A stretch of DNA of 64,000 nucleotides from Pieris napi (GCF_905475465.1 NC_062247.1:4588001-4652000), one strand, 5' to 3'. Positions 9,528 through 22,231 are shown, counted from the stretch's first letter. The notes: generated by a model not told the origin, from the sequence alone. Numbers and translations are program-made.

Positions 9528-9784
9528 CAGTGGCGCTACAACCTTTTAAGATCTGGCCCTTAGATTTTTGGATATTTGTTATTTTCTAATAGACAAGTAG
9601 GTTCATCCTTCTGTGCCTGACACACACGTAACTTTTGAGTCTAAAGCATACTGGTTTCCTCACGATTTTTTTTTTTACGAATGGCCAATGCGCACATACA
9701 TAAAGTCTACGAGCGCATTCCGGTGCTCTGCCGGGGTTCGAACCTTAGGGATGAGAGTCGCACTGTAGCCACTAGGCCAACAAT
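9528..9784 (-). mobile_element. SINE-A copy
   Basis: Reverse copy from CAGTGGCGCTACAACCTTTT to GCCACTAGGCCAACAATG, directly abutting the retroelement at 9785. Confidence 0.75.
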
Positions 9785-10012
9785 GACAGGCTACTTCTAA
9801 TTAATTTGCGATATTTGTTTTAAATAAGTATTGTTTGATGATTTGCTGTTTTAAAAGAGTACCGAGAGTTTTTTACGCCGGCTTTTTCTCTCGGCCTACA
9901 CCCTCTGTCTTCTTTGCCGATGAGTAGGGATGCCTTCAAATTTAATGACGTGGAATAAGTGATACATGTATCTTATGTTCCATAATAAACATATTTTATT
10001 TTATTTTAATGC
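9785..10012 (+). mobile_element. Short retroelement, copy 1
   Basis: About 226 bp from GACAGGCTACTTCTAATTAA through CTCTCGGCCTACACCCTCTG to CCATAATAAACATATTTTAT with a TTTTA-rich tail. A second copy at 55485 begins at exactly the same base. It is either a SINE or the 3' end of a LINE with a preferred truncation point. Confidence 0.65.
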
Positions 10013-10461
10013 TCTGAGAATGATAAACGGACTAAAAAGCTGTGAACGAAAAACACATCCAATGTATTTTGTGTTTAAGATTTAAAAAATGCTATTATTT
10101 TTCTAGTTTGACATTCCTTTAACATGCCATCGACAATAAATCTCCTGTATATAGATGCATGTAGATGTCACCGTAATTGAAAAATAACTTTTGAAACATG
10201 AAGCTTAATGAAGGTAGTTAGTATTTGCGGTTGGCGTACTCAAAACATGGCATGAATTTTATATTAATTAGTTCGTGGTTCGTAAATAAACATTTATCGT
10301 ATGTTGAAGAGGGATACACTCAAAGTATTTTAATAAAGCCGCTAACAAAGAAAAACTCAATGGAAATATGCAAAATATGTTATACTAAACTACATACTAT
10401 TCGAATAACATCTCTAAATATTGTATTTATTTAATTATTTCCAACACAGAAATATACAGTA
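10013..10461. other. Nothing recognised
   Basis: A 69-codon open frame at 10225-10434 starts with a TTG codon and has no family signature; not called as a gene. Confidence 0.4.
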
Positions 10462-10838
10462 CTAGCAGACTCGGCCAAGCGTTGCAGTGGTAAGTTTTTT
10501 GTTGTATTACATAGTAGTAAACTATTCAAGGGAAACGGTAGGAGAACACCAGTCATGGGGACCACCATGTTTTATTGGTGGTTATGCCATTAAATTGTAG
10601 CTTATGTGAAACGTTGATACTTTCAACACAGCGCCATCTGTTATAATTGTGACTGTCAAATAATAAACAAATAATTTGCAATAAAATAATATAGCGGGTA
10701 TAAATTAAGATATAAACTATCCTATCTTTTAAGTTAGATCATACTGCACACGGTGTGCTAAGTTGATTGAAATCGGTTAAGTAGTTTAGGAGTCCATTGC
10801 GGACAAACAACGTGACGCGTAATTTATGTATATTAAGA
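10462..10838 (-). mobile_element. Non-autonomous Helitron (377 bp)
   Basis: Read on the minus strand it begins TCTTAATATACATAAATTAC and ends GCCGAGTCTGCTAG. The base before TC is A and the base after CTAG is T, the canonical Helitron target. No coding capacity. Confidence 0.7.
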
Positions 10839-13184
10839 TTAACAATATTCTTAATTTGATATTTTGGAGTATGATAAGATTGAGCGCAGTCTATTTTTTG
10901 ACTTTGAATATACTTTATTTCGTTTATGAATTTTACTTTTTATTCAATACTTTGTAACACAGGGTTAATTTTTACGGTTTTCTATTCAGAGAAAAATCTC
11001 TTCTGAATTATTACGTTGCCTACAATTTCCATACGCGATTTAATAGTGATCGCCTTTGTTCAACTTTCCTTATGCAAATTAGCTCAAACCTAACAATAGA
11101 CTGACATATTGCGAGTTTATATTGGGTTAACTAGGGAATTGTGGAAAAATCTTTGATATTAACAATGCACAAGATAAATAGAACGGTTGATACTAGATTT
11201 CATACATATTTCTCGTATTTAAAACACCAATTCAGATTATTTATTAGTTACTAGGTATATAACCTATACAAATTGTTGTTTTTATGTCTGACTTAAATAT
11301 TCCAATTAAACATTCATCACCCGCCAAAACGCTTCTCTAAGCAAGATGGCATCGCACCAGTCCCTATGTCTTTAAACAAACTCCAAGATTTTTTAAATTA
11401 TCATTCTTAAATTACTCAAATAGACACATTATTTTTCGATCAAAAACAGTCGCCGACTTTAGACGCCGGTAGTATTAGGATAAGACAGGCATTTTATTTA
11501 CTAGAACAGTGAGTTATTATCGATTTAACTAATCTGTGGTTGTTTTGTGTCACGTGACTGACGTATAAAAATCTATAACTTTAATTATTGATTTTTTGTT
11601 AATAATTATTTACAAAATTATAATATATAAGTGTAATAACACCATAACGCTCTTTAAAGTCATTTTTCATACTCTAAATTATTATTACAATTTGCTACAA
11701 TGATCCATATCGTCAGCCTATGAAAGTAAGTAAAGATAAAAGAACGATTTGTCATATGAAGTGTATAATTATGGGTAAAAAATTGGGTGTGATTCTGAAA
11801 CGAGACTTGGCGCCAACAATGACTCCCGTATGTAAAAATCCATCCTGTTCATATTTGTATTCAGAGACGCTGGTCAAGTCAAGTTAGACTTGGGTAACCA
11901 GCGTGCTGACTTTTTTTATACCCAAATAGTTGCATATACATAACATGATTGACATTTCATATAGAAATCTGTTTTTTTCTGCTATTAAACAGTAGTGAGT
12001 AATTCGACGATCCGCTAAGACAATGTTTTTAAGTTTTTTAATATTTTTTTCGGTCACGATGTAGGCCGTACCGTCTACAGTTCATGGTAATTTTTCCTCG
12101 TTTATACTTACCAACGTGAACCGTAGAATATCGAGGAGTATGAATCTCTAATGCTCCAATGACTTATTCCTCCTCCTCTTCTAATGACTTCCTTTCATCA
12201 ATAATTTACAGTTGTTCTAGCAGAGATATTTTATAACGCGCGTACTTAAATTTTACCCATTTTATACGTTCCGTCACGAAGCAAACAATTAATATGATAT
12301 GTTTAAAATTTAAAAGATAATTTATTTGTCTGGGCAATACCTGCCAGTATTATTTTCTTTTCAGGAAGAATGTAACGTATTATCTATATTTATTGAAGAC
12401 CCTTCTTACGTAACAGTGCTAAATAAAAAAAATACTTCTAAATAGAAAAAATTAACATAATAATAATTAGTTAAAAATACTTGTTTTGAACTTTATATTG
12501 TTTTCACCCTTTAGTTCTAAAATCAGAAATTGATGTGTCTTGCGGTTTCAGATTGTTTAAGATGTGTTTGCAATTAATACTGTATTATATTTTTATCTGG
12601 CTTTACAGATTAATAAAAAAGTTTTCCTTGTTTCCAGAAACAATAGAAGTAAAAGTGTTTGACAAGAACAGCTAGCCCTAAAATAACGGCTGGTCTCACC
12701 CTTAGTGATAGTCTATACTTAGCGCCAACTAAAACTTAAGTTTGAGACCTTAGAGTCAAACAATGTAATGCAAAGTAAAATGCATATTTATTTTCATTGA
12801 AGCTATTCTGTAAGCTTATTTTAGTTTTAATTGGCTATGAATAGAGAAGTCTTCTACTGTTAACATTCTATATTCATATTGCCGGAAAGCCTGCGGTACT
12901 CAAATATCCGGGAAAATATGACGTAATTTTGCATTCTCCACATTCAGCGGGGAACAACGAAATTTTCAGATTGCAACTGTTAACGGATGTTATATTGAAA
13001 GTACAATATCGTAATTATGCAAATCATTTTCATATATTGGTTTAATGTAATTAACAGCGGATATTCTGAAAATTAACAAACATACTTAAAACTACGTGGT
13101 GAAGCGAAAAACGACTATTAAACGCTTTACTATCTATTTTATATTGTATTGTTAAGTTGATTTATAAATAATACGCTGTGGGAA
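10839..13184. other. 2.3 kb of AT-rich sequence, nothing recognised
   Basis: No exon with plausible splice sites, no RNA gene, and no member of the window's repeat families was found by eye. Confidence 0.4.
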
Positions 13185-13440
13185 GTTTTCATAATCCTAC
13201 TAATATTATAAACGCGAAAGTTTGTAAGTATGGATACATGTTAGTTATACTCGTATACCTATAGATGAATTTTAATGAAACTTTACAATAATATAGCTTA
13301 TACATCAGAATGACACATAAGCTACAATTTATAAAGATATTGTGTGAATTAACCAAAATATGCAGTAAGTAGGAAAAAATCTACCATCTGCGAGCTATTA
13401 TGGCATGCGCAGCCAAAACCGCTAGAGTTACACATATGTA
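13185..13440 (+). repeat. Insect interspersed repeat fragment
   Basis: Begins CATAATCCTACTAATATTAT and continues AAACGCGAAAGTTTGTAAGT, an opening that recurs widely in insect genomes. The element class is not resolved here. Confidence 0.4.
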
Positions 13441-13799
13441 ATGTAGGATGGAAATGTTTATCTTAAATAGTAAAGCCCGACACATAAATTAAAAAATAAT
13501 AAAAAATAGCCAAAATAGTAAACCAACTACAATCAAAATTTATAATTTATTTCAAATGCACATATAATTTCTAATAAATTAGAATAGTAATAAATTTATT
13601 CTTAAATGAAAATATATACTTTTATGGCTTCTGGTCTTTAAAGTAGATATATATGTCTTTCACGCTATATCATTTGGACAAATATTATTTTAATCCTGCG
13701 CAGACAAGGTTCGGACACCGAGACTAATATGTACAACCTTTTTTTAATAACAACATTCTTCACCACCATGATTAGTTGGTTGTGAGTGGGGTAGAACCG

Positions 13800-13960
13800 T
13801 CGGCCCGTGAGGAACGTCGAAATCTTCACCATGCACCAGAGCTTCCTACAATACGCCCAATCACTGAAGTTTGGGTCCAAAGGCCTCTTCGACAAGTTCA
13901 TGAAAAAAGCAGACATTTGTGTATCGTTCACCATTTATCGGTATTTATTTATTTCGTAAT
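13800..13960 (+). pseudogene. Coding-like relic of unknown family
   Basis: One plus-strand frame reads without stop from about 13798 to 13962 and has protein-like composition, including VEIFTMHQSFLQYAQSLKFG and GLFDKFMKKADICV. There is no ATG with a leader and no clear splice donor; the frame starts right after a TAG. I do not recognise the family. It may be an exon fragment, a processed pseudogene piece or a transposon relic. Confidence 0.3.
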
Positions 13961-14629
13961 TCTTTAGCTAACATGAATTATATATAACAAAAGCAATTAT
14001 ACTAAAGATATAGCCAAGGATGGAATTCATTATAATATATATACAAAAAGTTAAAAATCAATAAAACGTATTAATAAATACATTTAAAAAGTAAATCAAT
14101 GATTACGATAATGAAGCGGATATTACCCAAAAGTGTAAAATAAATTCTTGCAGTTTTATGAAAACAGATAAAAATGCATTTCACAGCTGCCAGAGACAAC
14201 TCTAGACTACTTTATTCTATCCACAAAGTACTCAGTTTGTTGACGGTAGTGTTATATTTTGAAATTCTCACCTTGCACTAACTTGACATTTTAAATTTGT
14301 TTATGTCAACTACACGGAATTTATTTCTTTAAGAAAGTTTCGGACTTGTAAAACATAAAAGTGACAGACATTTTAAAATGCGTTTTAACTATTGTTTAAC
14401 TGTCGAGTAGTTTTTTAAAGTTTTATATCTTACTTGCCTATTAAGGAAAAAAATATTAACAAACAAATACATAAATCTTAAATGTCAAATTTGTATAGTC
14501 ATTGTCAGTGTTCACTTTGCTATAGAGGAGCTGGGACCCCTAACACAAGTAGCTTTTACTTAAAAGATTTCCCAAATCTAAGATAAATTAATGGTATAGG
14601 TACATGCCTATAATGATTCGACGACATTT
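13961..14629. other. Nothing recognised
   Basis: AT-rich; no exon or repeat seen. Confidence 0.4.
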
Positions 14630-14830
14630 TTCACAAGGCATTTTCTTTTGCAAACTAGCGAACTGTGGAATCGACTCCCGGTAGGGGTCTTCCCTCAGAG
14701 ATACGACCTCCAAATGTTTAAAAATCGAATGTACTCCTGCCTCAAAGGCCGGCAACGCACCCACTAAAAATGGGTGTCTATGGGCAGCGAAGACTGCCCT
14801 TTTTGGTCGTCCCGCAAGTTTTTTATATAT
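14630..14830 (+). mobile_element. LINE 3' end (ORF2 C-terminal relic plus UTR)
   Basis: A frame reads FRTSELWN-like (here FANCELWNRLP with changes), followed by the UTR block CCTCAAAGGCCGGCAACGCA and TGGGTGTCTATGGGCAGCG. The same pattern is at 42410-42670 and 62925-63200. It ends in a short AT microsatellite. Confidence 0.6.
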
Positions 14831-16689
14831 ATATAAAAAAAAAGAATTAAGTCATTTTTTAATTTTAAATCTTAGGCCAAGATCAAGTGTTGGAGCGTCA
14901 TAAAAAGTACGACACCGCTTTTTTGTTCTTGTCTATTCTTGACTAATGATATACGAGGAATTGCAATCTGCCTCTAATTAATCACATATATACTCCACTC
15001 ACTCTACTGTACAACTATATTGAATAGTAACGTAGTTAATACGTAATAATGTAATTATATTCAGTGACTCAAATAATAGTGAAAATCTCTAACTAAAGCA
15101 TAAACTTTTTAATATCCAAACCGACAACAGGCACCCTTTTAGCGTGTCCCTGGACCAGTATAAAGTTGTCTAAGTAATGTTTGTTTTGGAGAGAGCAACG
15201 AACAAACTGAAGTATACTTATGTGATCGGGGAATTAGTCACTAAATATGTGAGAGGAAAACATTTTTCGTAGTAAATAAATATTTTTTTTATAATTATCT
15301 ATAATTGGTAGTAATGGGGCAGAGAGTTTTCTCATAATTGACTTGAGGCAAGGTCATATGAACCCGTAAATGTCTTTTCTGATAACATTCTGAATTTTAG
15401 TTCTAGCTAGCGCTAGATTAGACGTATCCAGAGGATATTTGTTCGCATCCCAGTTGTGCAATGCATTTCAATATTTACAGAACGCATTCTCAACGTGAAG
15501 ATGATTTGTGATCCCTGAATTGTCGAAAAAAATGATCTATTAAGAAATAAAACGAAGATGTTGAAATCATATGCCAAAATTAATGGAGTTATTTAATTAA
15601 AATTATCTATAGCCAAAACTACTATATCGTATAATTCACCATGCATTCAATTCACCACACTGACGCAAATATCCTTGAGGCGAAAATACGAAAAAAACTT
15701 CCTCAATTCAAAGTATCGTAAGAAATGTTATGATTAATTTGCATCTAACGAATACAAACTTTTAACTTGAGTTAAATATTAATTAGCCTGATTTATTTCC
15801 GACTTTTATTTTTAAGTGGTTAATTAAGAATTTTATTGAATTTTCCTTGCGAATGAAGTGATAAATTCTCGGTTCTGTTAATGTTTAATTTAATATTTTT
15901 TAATTTTAGCTGCTTTAATATACAGCTGTAAAGTTTTAATAAACGTTGAGACGAAAATAAGGTTATGTAGCGAGCTCGACTAAGTAAAAAGAATACCTAA
16001 TGAAGGTTTAAATTTTAATATCAGCTGCAGAGTAATCCTGAACCTAACATTGTTTAAGGAATATATTATTGCTAGGATTTTAAATCATACCATGAAGAGT
16101 TAGATGATGAATGTGTAATATTGAATTTTTGCCAATAATGTAAGAATGATTTTTTGGTTAGTTCTTTTTAATTGTCAACCACAAGCGGGACTACAAATAA
16201 TAATTTCCTTTATAAATACAACTGATTTTAAAGTACACTACTTATTACATTACTAATTAATATTCATTACGTTATTATTACATACTAAAAAGTACAATAT
16301 AATAACGTAATAATTAATATTGATTATTATTAATTATACAAACGTAGCCGGGACAGTTATTTTTATTCAACTTTAATAATTGAACAGAAATGCCATATAG
16401 GAAAAATACTATAATATTATTAAAGTTATTTTTACTTTAGTTAAGTTCCATTAAAAACCGTAATAAATGATTTACATTTAAAATAAAATTGTCTTATCTA
16501 ATAAATTACCGTGACGATAACGAAGAGTACTCCATTAATTAACTGGACAACTTAATCTTTAAACAGATCGCTAAGAATTTTTAAAGATTATTTTTGTACT
16601 ATTTGACTCAGTGCGTACAGGATTTTCGAAATAGAACTATTTTGATAGACAAGAACTTTAAAAAAAGTGGTTCTAGACATTAAAAGTAA
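14831..16689. other. 1.9 kb AT-rich sequence, nothing recognised
   Basis: Includes locally palindromic AATAACGTAATA runs around 16250-16330 that look like AT-rich simple structure rather than a gene. Confidence 0.4.
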
Positions 16690-16790
16690 AAAAAGGGAAC
16701 TAAGTTCATCTGATGTTAAGTAAAACCGCACCATATGGACTCACATTGCCAGTAGTTTCGTGCGTGCGTTGCCGGTTTTTTAAGGATTTG
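16690..16790 (+). repeat. Decayed interspersed-repeat fragment
   Basis: AGTTCATCTGATGTTAAGTA, then CCGCACCATATGGACTCACA and GTGCGTTGCCGG, a diverged copy of the block also seen at 18365 and 30750. Confidence 0.45.
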
Positions 16791-17655
16791 TTATAGCATT
16801 AGATATTATAAATTTCATACCTATTTTTATGAATGAACATTGACACAAGTTTTGTGTCGTTTTGCCATTAAAAAAAGTGAGAAAATTTAGACTGTCTACA
16901 AATGCCTCCCTGAATTCATGCGAAGCCTGAGTGGATTACAATTTGAAGAAAAGAGATGAAAGAGCACTTACTGAAAAAAAACCCAGTTGGACTTAGTTTT
17001 TATGTGTAAAAGGGCTCAAAGTTCAAACGTGTCTTAGTCTTACATAAACTGACAAATCATCAACTTTCGTTTCAATAGAAAATGTAATTTCAACATTAAT
17101 TTTAACTGTTATTTGTTGAAAAGAATTCGTAGTAAAATAAATTTTATCGTACATTGCGAAATAAACTTTAATCTCTCTGAGTAAAGTTTAAATACGGCAC
17201 ATTATCGTGGTAATTAACTTATTCCACTTCTAGTGAAGTAGCTTGTTAAATGCAGTGTAACCTTTTTAGTGCAGTTGACTAACTTACTGAACCTATAAAA
17301 TGCCGGAAATGACTGAAACATAGTAAAAAGTTTGTGTAATATAAATTCTAATATTAGATTATCCTAAGTTTTAGAAGTGTTAGTACTATGAAGTTTCTAA
17401 CAGAGATAGGAACTATAATATTAAGATTTCGTACCCAATATTGAAGAAGATTTATCAAAAATACTGATGTCACACACTTGGAATCGTTAATTTATATATT
17501 AAACTTGTGATTGCTATTGCTGTTGACAGTTACAGAATACCATGGCATGTTGGGTTGTGTCCGAAATTATATCGAAGCCTTCGATAAGCAATGCTTTCTT
17601 ATTCATTTATTCAAATCTGATTAATTTGACGGCATAAACAACAATTGAACACTGA
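16791..17655. other. Nothing recognised
   Basis: AT-rich sequence leading into the minisatellite. Confidence 0.4.
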
Positions 17656-18205
17656 TAGCGAACTCTAAAGCTAATTACTAGTCATCACGTCAGCTCTAAA
17701 GCTAACTACTAGTCATCTCGTCAGCTCTAAAGCTAACTACTAATCATCTCGTCAGCTCTAAAGCTAATTACTAGTCATCACGTCAGCTCTAAAGCTAACT
17801 ACTAGTCATCTCGTCAGCTCTAAAGCTAATTACTAGTCATCACGTCAGCTCTAAAGCTAACTACTAGTCATCTCGTCAGCTCTAAAGCTAACTACTAATC
17901 ATCTCGTCAGCTCTAAAGCTAATTACTAGTCATCACGTCAGCTTTAAAGCTAACTACTAGTCATCTCGTCAGCTCTAAAGCTAACTACTAATCATCTCGT
18001 CAGCTCTAAAGCTAACTACTAATCATCTCGTCAGCTCTAAAGCTAACTACTAATCATCTCGTCAGCTCTAAAGCTAATTACTAGTCATCTTGTCAGCTCT
18101 AAAGCTAACTACAAATCAACTCGTCAGCTCTAAAGCTAACTACTAGTCAACTCGTCAACCCTCAAAGTAACCACTAGTTAACTGGTCAGCTTTCAAGCTA
18201 GTCTT
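17656..18205. repeat. 31-bp minisatellite, about 17 units
   Basis: Tandem units of 31 bp starting AGCTCTAAAGCTAACTACTA. Three variants recur: AATTACTAGTCATCAC, AACTACTAGTCATCTC and AACTACTAATCATCTC, often in the order A-B-C. The last three units decay progressively towards 18200. There are no unique spacers between units. Confidence 0.95.
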
Positions 18206-18364
18206 GTACTAGTGATAATGAATAAACATTCTTAGTTATTATAATATAAGGTAATAAAAATAACGACCCTGCGTTAGTGATTGAATAACGAACGCGGTAA
18301 AATGATAATGTCTCGAGAATTTGGGAACTAAAGAGAATCAAAAGGAATGCCATTTTCTTATAGA

Positions 18365-18485
18365 ACAGGAGGGAAACGGGCAGGAGGCTCATCTGATGTT
18401 AAGTGATACCGCCGCCCATGGATACTCTCAATGCCAGCCCGCGAGTGCGTTGAGGCCTTTTAAGAGACGCTCTTTTCTTTAACTA
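18365..18485 (+). repeat. Interspersed-repeat fragment
   Basis: GGAAACGGGCAGGAGGCTCA, CTGATGTTAAGTGATACCGC, CGCCCATGGATACTCTCAAT and GCGAGTGCGTTGAGGCC, the 5' block of the roughly 650-bp family at 30750. Confidence 0.6.
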
Positions 18486-18924
18486 CTGGGACGACGAAAC
18501 GAATAAAGTTTATTTACATCCTCGTCGTCCCAGATCAGCCTCAGGTGTCAAAAAATATTGCAAAAACATAATCGAAAATCATTTAAAAACCAAATAGCAG
18601 CACATTATTTCCAGAACACTGATTAATCATTATAATTTTGCTACCGCATATTCAATAAATAATAAATAGCCTACAATTAATATCGAAACGAATATTTAAA
18701 GCGGTATTCGGTGTAAGTCATATTTAATCGACATATGGCGATTTCGATGCTGTATTTATTATTTCATTGTATCTCTGAAGCGTCAATTTAAGTGTCTCGT
18801 TCCATCGTGGTATAAACCCCATTTCACTGATAGAAACAAAATAATACAAAGTACCCTGTTAATAGACCGATTCGAACATAATGCATAGATGTCTCTGTTT
18901 CTGTCTGTCTTTCAACCAACTTAA

Positions 18925-19100
18925 GGTTACCAAGACTGTCAACCATCACATTACAAACGGGTGCTTAGCTATTTTGGCCATATTGCCGCGAGGGAACCGA
19001 ATAGTCTTAACAAACGGGTACGGAGGAGTAATGGCAGGAGAAGTCGAGATCGAAGTTTAAACGACATTAAAAATGAATTCGTAGCTCAAACAAAAATGTA
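18925..19100 (+). pseudogene. RTE-like LINE ORF2 C-terminal relic
   Basis: One plus-strand frame reads VLSYFGHIAAREPNSLNK and then RSNGRRSRDRS, matching the C-terminal 'SYFGHI-R...GRRSRGRS' pattern of RTE-type endonuclease/reverse transcriptase proteins. Only about 50 codons remain. Confidence 0.6.
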
Positions 19101-19838
19101 TGGTTTTTTTTAATAATGCGTAATGATCAAAACATTATTTCCAAGCACGTGTGTTAAATTTAGTATTATACTGTTTGGCCACAAATTTCCCGGAAACTAA
19201 AGGTGTGACTGAGATACATGTGTCTGTAGGGATCATCTGTAGTACTTACTATCTATATATTCGTGTAGATAAATAATCTTGAAAGCTATTTGAATTTTTA
19301 TTAGACCATTATAGAACATTTGAAATATAGCTTTTATAAATAGACCAAGCATATTATATTGCTTTAACATAATGCCTTTGCTGTTATTGGTTTAACTCTG
19401 GTTTTAATTTAGATATATAATAAACTTTATAATTGACTAACGTACGGAAAAGTAGATAATATGTAAATGTAGATAAAATAAATATTAAATGTCTCCGCAT
19501 AAAATTATAAAATAATATTTATCTCTTACCTACAGTACCATATTATATTGAACCAAGCACGCATATTTTACGTAACCATTAAATATTCAGTGACCTGAAT
19601 AAATACTCAGTGATTCGGAGACATGCGCTCGAAACATAAACGTTACAAGAAAAAAATTAACTTTACTAAAAACATCAAAAATAAAATTTTACGAAAATAT
19701 AAATATTACTTGAATGTGGAAGTAGGCGGTTGCCTACTATGAAAAATTTAAATGGTTTGCATGGTAAAATACTTATAGTTTCGAGTGAGTAGGGATAGGA
19801 CTGGTACTTTTTAATATTATATAAATAGTAAAAATTAC
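19101..19838. other. Nothing recognised
   Basis: AT-rich; no exon or repeat seen. Confidence 0.4.
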
Positions 19839-19841
19839 CAG

Positions 19842-20082
19842 CCCTGCGATTCTGTAACTCACTTCACGAACTCACACAGCGGTTTTCGCATCGGCGGTCG
19901 CTCTCAAATCAGTCGTGAAGCAGTCATTTTATGATTTGGCATTCTAATAAACAATAAACTACAAGCTCCCACCTTTTCAGAATGCCAAATCATAAAATGA
20001 CTGCTTCACGACTGATTTGAGAGCGACCGCCGATGCGAAAACCACTGTGTGAGTTCGTGAAGTGAGTTACAGAATCGCAGGG
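19842..20082 (+). mobile_element. Foldback MITE, copy 2 (241 bp)
   Basis: CCCTGCGATTCTGTAACTC...GAGTTACAGAATCGCAGGG, flanked by CAG at 19839-19841 and 20083-20085. Same length as copies 1 and 3. Confidence 0.88.
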
Positions 20083-20085
20083 CAG

Positions 20086-21385
20086 TGGTGAATTTTTCTA
20101 TGGAATGGTTCGTCTCTAGTTGAGAGTATATGAATATCATTGTCAGTTGGTTACGCATACAACGTGTTACCTGAAGTGAGTTCTATTCTTCAAGGCACAA
20201 TAATCAAAAGGATTAAACTGTTTACAAAATAAGCGATGAAATTATAATCTGTAGGGTTTTCCCTATACACCGAAGTACTGATTAACATATTAATTAATAT
20301 TTTTCAGTGGAAACCAGATCTATAAAAGATTCTATTTACGCGGGAGAGATATCTAACTTTTATCTAGACCGCGCTAAGACTTATGCAATCAAGAATTAGC
20401 CACTGAAGTGTGGAGGAAAACTTTTTTAATAAAAAACTCACCCCAGTCACCAAGCATAAATTTGGATAGGAAATGACTAAAGAAAAGTACCCGTTTTGCA
20501 AATAATTTATCCGGGTAGTCCCCCGTCATCTAATTAAAAAGGGTTTTCGATTTAACGTTTAATTTTTTATGTTTTTCAATTACGAAACCTGTTTGTTTAT
20601 ACAATAAAAAAATTATAATATTGTGCAAGAACATTCTGGTTCTAAAGTATATTGAAAAACGTTATTAAAACACAGTGTGGTAAACATTTAATGGGTCTAA
20701 CCCTCCGATTTCTGCATGTTCATGGATCAGTTTTGTTTAAAGGCAAGTGATTTGATTTCTGTACATACACGATGGTTCTGGATTAAAGGCATGCCGGTTT
20801 GTTTGTAGTGATTTTCTTAACTGCATGAGTAGTAATAATATATTAGGATTGAGAATAACGCTGAACAACTTGGTAAACACTGCTAACGAATTTCTTGGGA
20901 CATTTGTACAATTTTAATTTTGTAGAATAAACTTAATTATTACAAAATTAAAAAAAAATAAAATTGCTCAAAAGATTTTAATTATGATGCAGAAAACAGA
21001 AAATTTGTTATCTATAGCCATTTGAAGTAGACTTTAAATTAAATTATTTCATATACCCTTACACATATTCACACATCCACAACCACTCATGCTGTAGTGT
21101 TATTTTATTTTGTTACTTTAATTTAGTCAAAGTCTGTAGTCATCTTTTTGTATATTTTCTATCCGCGATGAAAGGCTGTAGACCTGTTACCACAGGATTT
21201 TTATAGCACCAGCCTCTCACAAAGATGGTCAATATCTTTATTATTATTATTATACCTATTTTACAGTTTTATAATAACTTAAATACAATTTAATGAAACT
21301 TATTGGTATTATACAAATTCGTTCACCTTGCAATCAGAAAATTTGACTTTATCAAATATTACTTCGAAAATAGAAGGAGATGTAT
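20086..21385. other. 1.3 kb, nothing recognised
   Basis: AT-rich; a short stretch near 20690-20830 (GGGTCTAACCCTCCGATTTC, AAGGCATGCCGGTTT) may be a very decayed SINE-A but is too diverged to call. Confidence 0.35.
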
Positions 21386-21389
21386 TACA

Positions 21390-21590
21390 CAACATGTATA
21401 CAATTAAAGAAAAAACTTTTTAACCGGATTAAAGTTGACCACGTACCACGTGACCACGCACGCTGTAAAGCACGCGAAACGTCGGTTAAATTTAAAATTA
21501 TGTTAAATAATTGTAAATTTATAATAATACATAACTTTAATCCGTTTAAAAAAAAAATCTTTAAATGTGTCAAGGTTATGTCAATAAAAG
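21390..21590. mobile_element. MITE with ACCGGATTAAAGTT ends, copy 1
   Basis: Inverted ends AACTTTTTAACCGGATTAAAGTT and AACTTTAATCCGTTTAAA surround GCACGCTGTAAAGCACGCGA and ACGTCGG. Copies at 39512-39705 and 60418-60640 share the CCGACGTTTCGCGTGC core. Confidence 0.65.
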
Positions 21591-21660
21591 ACAATACTAG
21601 ATGTATACAATTCAAAGTGTTGATTCCTATACAAGTTTGTTCATCGAGATATGAACTTTA

Positions 21661-22228
21661 ATGGGGCATCCACACGCTGGCTGTTTGTCACAAACACCGC
21701 AGACAGCAAACGAAGTCCCAAACACCAACCACTATCACCCAACACAAACAGCCATCCACATGCTTGGCGAACGTTCATTACATTCCGAATCGGCAAACAT
21801 GGCGGACGACGAGCTTGTGGCAGCTATTACTTTCGGGTTGACATATTTTTATTATAAATTAATGCAAGAGACAGAAAAAAGGAAAAAAAGAAGAAAGCAA
21901 AGACGATGGTGGATGATTAAAATACATAGAAATCGTACAAGGTACTGCTTTAGACCTATTATTTGGGCTTTAATTGAAAAAGTGTAGCAAGTAAATACGT
22001 CCGCCTCCCGCAAGCTCGCGCGCATACTGATCGCTGCCAAACGTGTGGATACGTAGCAAACTGTTTGCCAAACATCCTTTGATCTGGCAAGATAAACCGA
22101 CACCGATGCCGAACACTTCCCAACACAAACACAAACAGGCAAACAACGACAAACACCCATCCACACGTCCGTGTTTGCTGTTTGCTGTTGGCTGTATGCC
22201 ATTGTTTGACAAGCGTGTGGATGGGGTT
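21661..22228 (+). mobile_element. PIF/Harbinger-like derivative carrying a small ORF
   Basis: Ends ATGGGGCATCCACACGCT and (inverted) AACCCCATCCACACGCTTG, with TTA on both sides (21658-21660, 22229-22231). Many AACAC/CAAAC-rich subterminal repeats. The interior holds the basic ORF at 21799-21987. The element is 568 bp and appears to be an internal-deletion derivative. Confidence 0.65.
21799..21987 (+). CDS. Truncated Harbinger-transposase-like N-terminus (62 aa)
   Basis: A 62-residue frame from ATG at 21799, starting MADDELVAAITFGLTYFYYK, then a strongly basic stretch (residues 27-37, KRKKRRKQRRW) and WWMIKIHRNR. The order acidic start, hydrophobic segment, Lys/Arg block, then W-W and an R-x-R motif resembles the start of PIF/Harbinger DDE nucleases. 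No catalytic DDE region follows; the frame stops after residue 62. Whether it is expressed is unknown. The longer frame from 21661 starts inside the terminal repeat and is less likely to be the real start. Confidence 0.5.
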   Translation: MADDELVAAITFGLTYFYYKLMQETEKRKKRRKQRRWWMIKIHRNRTRYCFRPIIWALIEKV

Positions 22229-22231
22229 TTA

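Noticed and set aside
17656..18205. Regular 31-bp repeats that could look like a CRISPR array
   Set aside because: Units abut directly with no unique spacers, no cas genes, and the context is a eukaryotic genome. It is a minisatellite.
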